Below, in pieces: positions 6,062 through 10,129 of a DNA stretch of 10,129 nucleotides; the first letter of the stretch is position 1; every line of letters begins with the position of its first letter. The translations under genes and the position numbers were made by a program. The stretch covers positions 1 to 10,129 of the forward strand of contig CAKUKJ010000056.1 of the NCBI GenBank assembly GCA_934662525.1, written 5' to 3'. Below the pieces are notes generated by a model. It saw only the letters and a program-made list of their open reading frames with translations, was not told where the DNA came from and ran no database searches. This DNA is from an uncultured Coriobacteriales bacterium (GTDB lineage Bacteria > Actinomycetota > Coriobacteriia > Coriobacteriales > UMGS124).

Positions 6062-7252
6062 TTAACCGATCTCCTTGAGCGCCGCCACGAGCGCGTCGAC
6101 GTTGTCGCGCGTGATGATGAGGGAGGGCAGCAGGCGCAGGACGTTGTTGTTGCACGCGTTGGCGACGATATGGCGCTCCATGAGGGCGTCCACCACGGCA
6201 TGGGCGTCGTGCGCCTCGTCGAGCGTGGCACCCACCATGAGGCCCTTGCCACGCACCTCGGTGACATACGGCACACCCGCAAGCTGCTCGCGCAGGTAGG
6301 TGCCCATGGCTTGCGCCGCCTCGTCGAGCTTGCGGTCGCGCAGCTGCCCCAGCGTGGCACGCGCCGCCGCCATGGCGAGCTGGCCGCCGCCGAAGGTCGA
6401 GCCCTGCATGCCGGGCTTGAGCACCTCGGCCGCCTGCCCGCGCGCCACGCACGCACCGCAGGCGACGCCGCTCGCGATGCCCTTGGCCAGCGTGAAGATG
6501 TCGGGCACGGCGCCCTCCACGGTCTGGAAGCAGAACGGCTTGCCGCAACGGTACAGGCCCGTCTGCACCTCGTCGAAGATGACGAGGCAGCCGTGGTCGT
6601 CGGCCACCTGGCGCACATGGCGCAGGTACTCGTCGGTCATGGGCCACACGCCGCTCTCGCCCTGGATGGGCTCCATCATGATGGCGCACACGTCGGGCCC
6701 CATGGCGGCGTCGAGCGCGGCGATGTCGTTGGCGGGCACGGCGCGAAAGCCTGCGGGCAGGGGCTGGAAGGGCTCCTGGAGCCAGTCCTGCGCGGTGGCG
6801 GCGAGCGTCTCCATCGTGCGGCCGTGGAAGCTGCCCTTGAGCGTGACGATCGTCTGACACTCGGGGCCCTTGTGCTCGATGCCCCAGCGGCGCGCCACCT
6901 TCATGGCGCACTCGTTGGCCTCGGCGCCCGAGTTTCCGAAGAACGTCTTCCAGCCGTAGTCCTCCCCCGCCAGGCGGCATATTTCCTGGGCGACCTCTCC
7001 GCGGTTCTCGGCGTAGAAGTAGTTCGATGTCTGTAGGAGCTTGCCGGCCTGCTCGGTGATGGCGGCCGTCACCGCCGGGTCGGCGTGGCCCAGCGGGCAC
7101 ACGGCGATGCCGGCGAGAAAGTCGAGGTACTCGGTGCCGTCGTCGTCATAGAGGTACTGGCCCTTGCCGCTCACGAAAAGCTTGGAACGGCCGTAGGTGT
7201 GCATGATGTAGGCGCCGTCGAGCTCGGCGGCCTTGGCGAGAGCTTCGCTCAT
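6062..7252 (-). CDS. argD: Acetylornithine aminotransferase
   Basis: A 396-aa class-III PLP aminotransferase converting N-acetylglutamate semialdehyde and glutamate to N2-acetylornithine, the fourth step of ornithine synthesis, in the cytoplasm. Landmarks are FFGNSGAEANE (104-114), FHGRTMETL (142-150), IFDEVQTGLYR (225-235, Asp227 contacting the PLP ring) and the PLP lysine Lys257 in TLAKGIASG. The phosphate-contact segment reads GSTFGGGQLAM where GSTFGGNPLA is typical, a mild departure. ATG at 7252 is chosen because GAAGGG precedes it by 7 bases and the protein then aligns end to end with the family; the same frame stays open far upstream only because of GC-rich coding on this strand. It starts 17 bases after the argB stop. 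Related aminotransferases for succinylornithine or 4-aminobutyrate are possible by fold, but the argJ-argB context makes ArgD clear. Confidence 0.95.
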   Translation of the reverse strand: MSEALAKAAELDGAYIMHTYGRSKLFVSGKGQYLYDDDGTEYLDFLAGIAVCPLGHADPAVTAAITEQAGKLLQTSNYFYAENRGEVAQEICRLAGEDYGWKTFFGNSGAEANECAMKVARRWGIEHKGPECQTIVTLKGSFHGRTMETLAATAQDWLQEPFQPLPAGFRAVPANDIAALDAAMGPDVCAIMMEPIQGESGVWPMTDEYLRHVRQVADDHGCLVIFDEVQTGLYRCGKPFCFQTVEGAVPDIFTLAKGIASGVACGACVARGQAAEVLKPGMQGSTFGGGQLAMAAARATLGQLRDRKLDEAAQAMGTYLREQLAGVPYVTEVRGKGLMVGATLDEAHDAHAVVDALMERHIVANACNNNVLRLLPSLIITRDNVDALVAALKEIG

Positions 7253-7269
7253 GGTTTGTCCCTTCGGTG

Positions 7270-8226
7270 TCAGTGCTGCTTGTTGACGGAAGTCCGCTTC
7301 ACGCGGGAGAGGATGTCGTGGCGGTGAAGGTCGGCCTCGGTACGGGCGATCATGGTGCCGATGCCGCAGTCGGTGAAGAGCTCGAGCACAAGCGAGTGCT
7401 CCACCGTGCCGTTGAGGATGTGGGCGCGCTGCACCCCGCCCTCCAGCGCGTCGAGCACGGCGCGCACCTTCGGGATCATGCCCTTGCTGAGCGTGCCGGA
7501 GTCCACGAGGGCCTGGGCGTCGGCGGCGGTGAGGCGGCTGATGAGCGAGGACTTGTCGGAGAAGTCGCGGTACAGGCCGTCCACGTCGGTGAGGAAGACG
7601 ATCTTCGAGGCGTTGCACGTCTGAGCCAGGGCGCTGGCAAACGTGTCGGCGTTGACGTTGACCGCCTGGCCGTCCGGACCTATGCCCACGCTTGCGATGA
7701 CGGGGATGTAGCCGTTGTCGCACAGCTGGTCGATGAGCTCGGTGTCGATCATCTTGACCGAGCCCACAAGGCCCACCGAGGGGTCGGGGATCTCGCAGTG
7801 CACCATGGAGCCGTCCACGCCCGACAGGCCCACCGCAAGGTTGCCGTGGGCGTTGAGCGCAAGCACGAGCTCCTCGTTGACCTTGCCGGAAAGCACCATG
7901 CTCACCACGCGCATGACCTCGGGGGTCGTGACGCGCAGGCCGTTCTTGAACTCGACGGGCAGGCCCAGCTTCTCGACGAGGGCCGAGATGTCCTTGCCGC
8001 CGCCGTGCACGATGACGGGCCGGGCGCCCACGAGCTTCATGAGCATGATGTCTTCCATGACGGAGGCGCGCAGGCCCGCGTCCACCATGGCCGCGCCGCC
8101 GTACTTGATGACGATCGTCTTGCCCGCCAAGGCCTTCACCCACGGGAGCGCCTGCGTAAGGATGAGGGCGTGCTCCTGGGCGACCTCGAGGCTCGTGCGC
8201 TGCGCCTCGGTCTGCTTTTCTTCCAT
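7270..8226 (-). CDS. argB: Acetylglutamate kinase
   Basis: A 318-aa amino acid kinase family enzyme that phosphorylates N-acetylglutamate, usually the controlled step of the acetyl cycle. It shows VIKYGGAAM (39-47), VIVHGGGKDIS (71-81), the late ATP-site region FLTDVDGLYRD and SKGMIPKV, and the C-terminal HSLVLELFTDCGIGTMI. The N-terminal helix of about 25 residues before the kinase core and the C-terminal GTMI signature are those of the hexameric, arginine-inhibited type, so feedback inhibition by arginine is likely (inference). About 20 residues extend past the core (ending SVNKQH), slightly longer than usual. ATG at 8226 is 6 bases after the argJ stop; the ribosome site AGGAG lies within the last codons of argJ, so translation is probably coupled. 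Confidence 0.95.
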   Translation of the reverse strand: MEEKQTEAQRTSLEVAQEHALILTQALPWVKALAGKTIVIKYGGAAMVDAGLRASVMEDIMLMKLVGARPVIVHGGGKDISALVEKLGLPVEFKNGLRVTTPEVMRVVSMVLSGKVNEELVLALNAHGNLAVGLSGVDGSMVHCEIPDPSVGLVGSVKMIDTELIDQLCDNGYIPVIASVGIGPDGQAVNVNADTFASALAQTCNASKIVFLTDVDGLYRDFSDKSSLISRLTAADAQALVDSGTLSKGMIPKVRAVLDALEGGVQRAHILNGTVEHSLVLELFTDCGIGTMIARTEADLHRHDILSRVKRTSVNKQH

Positions 8227-8232
8227 GTCTTC

Positions 8233-9501
8233 TTAGCTCCTGTAATCGGCGTTGATGGAGATGTAGCCGTGCGTGAGGTCGCAGGTCCAGATGGTGGAGG
8301 AGCACTCGCCCGCGCCCAGGTCGCACACGATGTCGACCTCGGGGCGCTCGAAACGGGCCAGGGCCTCCTCCTCGTCGAAGTCCACCACGAGGCCGCCTCG
8401 GCACACCGGGATGCCGAGGATGTCGATGTCGGTCTTGTACTGGTCGAACCTCGCGCCCGAGCGGCCCAGGGCGGCGGCGATGCGGCCCCAGTTGGCGTCG
8501 TGGCCGGCGATGGCAGTCTTCACAAGCGGGGAGGTCGCCACCGTGCGGGCGGCGGCGTCGGCATCGGCCTGCGTGGCGGCCCCCATGACGGTGACGTTCA
8601 CGAGGCGCGTGGCCCCCTCGCCGTCGGCCGCGATCTGGCGGGCCAGGCACGAGCAGACCTCGAGGAGCGCCGAGGCGAAGGCCTCGTAGCGCGCCCCGTC
8701 CGCCTCGCGGATCTCCTCGCCGCCGGCCGCGCCGCTCGCCATGACCACGCACGTGTCGTTCGTGGAGGTGTCGGAGTCCACCGTCACCCGGTTGAACGAG
8801 GCGTCCACGGCGGCGCGAAGGGCACGGTCGAGCACGGAGGGCGCCACGGGGGCGTCGGTCGTGACGAGGCAGATCATCGTGGCCATGTTGGGGCTGATCA
8901 TGCCCGAGCCCTTGCACATGCCGCCCACATGGTAGACGGCCCCCGACTCGTCGCGCCAGGCGACGGCGCTGCGCTTGGGCTTCGTGTCGGTCGTCATGAT
9001 GGCCCGGGCGCAGGCATGGTCGCAGATCTCGAGGTCGCGCCCGAGTAGCTCGGCAACCTGGGGCAGGCCGGCCGCCATCGTGTCCATGTTGAGATGCTGG
9101 CCGATGATGCCCGTGGAGGCGACGAGCACCTGCTCGGAAGGGCAGCCCAGGATGTCGGCCGCCAGCTCGGCGGTCTTGTAGGCGTTGGCAAGGCCGGGCT
9201 GCCCGGTGGCGGCGTTGGCGTACTTGGTGTTGGCCACGAAGGCCCGGGCATAGCCCGACTTGGCGATATGCTCGCGGTCGACGGTCACGGGTGCGGCGCA
9301 GAAGACGTTCGTGGTGAACACGCCCGCCACGGCTGCGGGCTCGTCGGCCACGACCATGGCCAGGTCGAGGCGGTTGGGGTCGGGCTGAAAGCCCGCATGC
9401 ACGGCGGCCGCCTTGAACCCCGCGGCGACGCACACGCCGCCCTCCACATGAGAACCCGAGAAACCCGCATGCGCGGGCACTTCCAGTGGCTTGTACTCCA
9501 T
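8233..9501 (-). CDS. argJ: Ornithine acetyltransferase / N-acetylglutamate synthase
   Basis: A 422-aa ArgJ-family protein that transfers acetyl from acetylornithine to glutamate, recycling the acetyl group; many members also make N-acetylglutamate from acetyl-CoA. ArgJ precursors cleave themselves into alpha and beta chains at an Ala-Thr bond, and the new N-terminal Thr is the nucleophile. Here that site is KGSGMISPNMATM, with Thr208. STGIIG (129-134) supplies the oxyanion-hole region, and the C-terminus CDLTHGYISINADYR is the family hallmark. The usual SGNANACTG segment reads NTKYANAATG (91-100), a noticeable variation. ATG at 9501 is preceded by AAGGA 7 bases upstream. It is the first gene of the operon. 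Whether it is mono- or bifunctional cannot be read from sequence; no separate argA-type gene is visible. Confidence 0.95.
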   Translation of the reverse strand: MEYKPLEVPAHAGFSGSHVEGGVCVAAGFKAAAVHAGFQPDPNRLDLAMVVADEPAAVAGVFTTNVFCAAPVTVDREHIAKSGYARAFVANTKYANAATGQPGLANAYKTAELAADILGCPSEQVLVASTGIIGQHLNMDTMAAGLPQVAELLGRDLEICDHACARAIMTTDTKPKRSAVAWRDESGAVYHVGGMCKGSGMISPNMATMICLVTTDAPVAPSVLDRALRAAVDASFNRVTVDSDTSTNDTCVVMASGAAGGEEIREADGARYEAFASALLEVCSCLARQIAADGEGATRLVNVTVMGAATQADADAAARTVATSPLVKTAIAGHDANWGRIAAALGRSGARFDQYKTDIDILGIPVCRGGLVVDFDEEEALARFERPEVDIVCDLGAGECSSTIWTCDLTHGYISINADYRS

Positions 9502-9526
9502 GGGCCGTCCTTAGTCGAAACATTGA

Positions 9527-9548
9527 TGAATAAAGTAGGCTTAATATA
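9527..9548 (-). promoter_or_regulatory. Candidate promoter and ArgR-like half-site for argJBD
   Basis: On the - strand TATATT (9543-9548) matches the -10 consensus at 5 of 6 bases and would place the start about 30 bases before argJ. No good -35 is seen, so the promoter is weak or activator-dependent. TGAATAAA (+ strand 9527-9534), a half-site of the ArgR operator (TGAAT followed by A/T), overlaps the expected start; the opposite half-site is not evident. Confidence 0.4.
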
Positions 9549-9623
9549 CTTTTTTACGTGTGGATGAGGAGGAAGAATGCATGCAGAGCGTGCAACGTAC
9601 ACAGCAGGCGCATAAAAGCCCCC

Positions 9624-9662
9624 AAACGAAAACTGCCGACCCGCCCGTGAGCGAATCGGCAG
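9624..9662 (-). terminator. Terminator of the tRNA-Ala gene
   Basis: On the - strand CTGCCGA and TCGGCAG form a 7-bp stem (9656-9662 with 9633-9639) around a 16-base loop, followed by TTTTCGTTT (9632-9624). It starts 11 bases after the tRNA 3' CCA and separates the tRNA from the argJ promoter. Confidence 0.75.
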
Positions 9663-9673
9663 CAAAAGTTCGG

Positions 9674-9749
9674 TGGTGGAGATGAGGGGAGTCGAACCCC
9701 CGACCTCTGCCATGCGAAGGCAGCGCTCTCCCAACTGAGCCACATCCCC
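9674..9749 (-). tRNA. tRNA-Ala, anticodon CGC (reads GCG)
   Basis: A 76-nt cloverleaf on the - strand. The acceptor stem GGGGATG pairs with CATCTCC and carries the G3-T70 wobble pair that marks alanine tRNAs. The anticodon stem CTGCC/GGCAG encloses TTCGCAT, giving anticodon CGC. The T arm has the TTCGACT loop, and the 3' end ACCA is encoded. No intron and no repeat of the 3' end nearby, so no sign of an integration site. Confidence 0.97.
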
Positions 9750-9768
9750 AAAACAAAGTGCATGGGTC

Positions 9769-9797
9769 ATTCTCGCATTGCACGTTCCGCAAGTCAA
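9769..9797 (-). promoter_or_regulatory. Promoter of the tRNA-Ala gene
   Basis: On the - strand TTGACT (9792-9797) is followed after 17 bases by GAGAAT (9769-9774), with TGC before it as an extended -10. Transcription would start near 9762, leaving a leader of about 12 bases for RNase P to remove. Confidence 0.6.
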
Positions 9798-9807
9798 GTG
9801 CAGAAAC

Positions 9808-9843
9808 AAAAAAAGGCGCAATGCGGCATGCCTGCATTGCGCC
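9808..9843 (-). terminator. Intrinsic terminator of the upstream structured RNA
   Basis: On the - strand GGCGCAATGC (9843-9834) and GCATTGCGCC (9824-9815) form a perfect 10-bp stem with a 9-base loop, followed by seven T (9814-9808). It is a strong intrinsic terminator, placed between the structured RNA and the tRNA promoter. Confidence 0.92.
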
Positions 9844-9862
9844 CCCACATTTGAAGGAAAAG

Positions 9863-10025
9863 GTCCAACCCCCGCAAAGTTGCAAGTTGGCCCACCTCAT
9901 CGAGGTGGGTACCCTCCTCGTGCATTTTGGCTTCCCCAACAAGGGAGGATATCCATAGGGCACGCAATCCTGGGTTCCCTGCAATTTAATGTCGGCCGAC
10001 CGCAGCTGGATAGCGGAGGCTGGAC
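9863..10025 (-). ncRNA. Structured small RNA, candidate 6S RNA
   Basis: No protein gene fits this stretch, but an RNA gene does. On the - strand the first 13 bases (10025-10013, GTCCAGCCTCCGC) pair fully with the last 13 (9875-9863, GCGGGGGTTGGAC), allowing G-T pairs. Inside, AAATTGCA and TGCAACTT can add a second stem. An 8-bp hairpin CCCACCTC/GAGGTGGG sits on the 3' side, and TATCCTCC/GGAGGGTA closes an apical arm. Closing stem, unpaired 5' bubble strand, small 3' hairpin and apical arm, with a 163-nt core, match the general layout of 6S RNA, the RNA polymerase-binding regulator. A promoter whose start falls on the first paired base and a strong terminator show an independent gene. I recognise no sequence-level 6S hallmark, so the identity is inference; another small RNA or riboswitch-like element is possible. 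Confidence 0.6.
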
Positions 10026-10032
10026 GGGACAA

Positions 10033-10061
10033 ACTATAGCAGCACTCCCCCGTTGCGTGAA
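10033..10061 (-). promoter_or_regulatory. Promoter of the structured small RNA
   Basis: On the - strand TTCACG (10056-10061, 4 of 6 matches to TTGACA), a 17-base spacer and TATAGT (10033-10038, 5 of 6) preceded by TGC form an extended -10 promoter. The expected start, 7-8 bases on, is 10025-10026, exactly where the closing stem of the RNA begins. Confidence 0.75.
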
Positions 10062-10129
10062 GAGAGAATCTCGCACAAGTTTTGAACAATCTTTGCCCGG
10101 GCCGCGCATAGGCCTTGCCCCCATCTTGC

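Noticed and set aside
5478..7100. Long - strand frame across rnpB and argD
   Set aside because: It runs through a structured RNA gene and an out-of-frame reading of argD, so it is not a protein gene.
6062..9523. A single 1153-codon open frame on the - strand
   Set aside because: Only its last 396 codons are argD. The upstream part is a different frame running through argB and argJ, whose own frames show clear family motifs; the long opening is an effect of high GC.
9674..9749. tRNA as a mobile-element attachment site
   Set aside because: No repeat of the tRNA 3' end, no integrase and no element-like genes are present in the window.
9880..9925. T-box or other known riboswitch controlling the tRNA region
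   Set aside because: GAGGGTACCC only loosely recalls the T-box GGGTGGNACCGCG element. A terminator and a separate tRNA promoter follow, and there is no downstream amino acid gene to control.
9541..10089. A 182-codon - strand frame over the tRNA and small RNA
   Set aside because: It crosses a tRNA, two terminators and a promoter; those explain the sequence better.
1..10129. CRISPR array or insertion sequence
   Set aside because: No regularly spaced repeats, transposase or terminal inverted repeats were found.

Overview
The window is GC-rich bacterial DNA from a chromosome. High GC, a type A RNase P RNA, a tRNA with encoded CCA and bacterial-type operons fit a high-GC Gram-positive. Coriobacteriia (Actinomycetota) is my best guess from overall character, but no feature here proves the taxon.

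Bases 1-5447 (+ strand) hold five co-directional genes resembling a dlt (teichoic acid D-alanylation) operon with one extra enzyme. They are a 5'-truncated DltA-like adenylating ligase, a fold-type III PLP decarboxylase-like protein, a 77-aa carrier protein, a DltB-like MBOAT membrane acyltransferase, and a membrane-anchored SGNH/GDSL protein in the DltD position. The expected logic is to activate an amino acid, load it on the carrier protein's phosphopantetheine, pass it to the MBOAT, and transfer it to an extracellular acceptor with help from the SGNH protein. The decarboxylase is not part of a canonical dlt operon, and the ligase pocket differs from DltA. The group moved is therefore probably not D-alanine. 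A decarboxylated amino-acyl group, made as in the BtrI/BtrK pair of butirosin biosynthesis, is an attractive hypothesis.

Bases 5524-6028 hold the RNase P RNA gene (rnpB, +) with its promoter. It is followed by a symmetric hairpin that can terminate both rnpB and the convergent arginine genes.

Bases 6062-9501 (- strand) hold an arginine-biosynthesis operon in transcription order argJ-argB-argD (acetyl-cycle ornithine synthesis). argC and argR are not adjacent. A candidate promoter with an ArgR-like half-site lies just upstream of argJ.

Bases 9624-10061 (- strand) are a small-RNA block. It contains a tRNA-Ala(CGC) with promoter and terminator and, upstream of it, a separately promoted and terminated structured RNA of about 163-218 nt. 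This RNA is closed by a 13-bp stem; its architecture suggests 6S RNA, but the identity is unproven. From 10062 to the window end I see nothing assignable.
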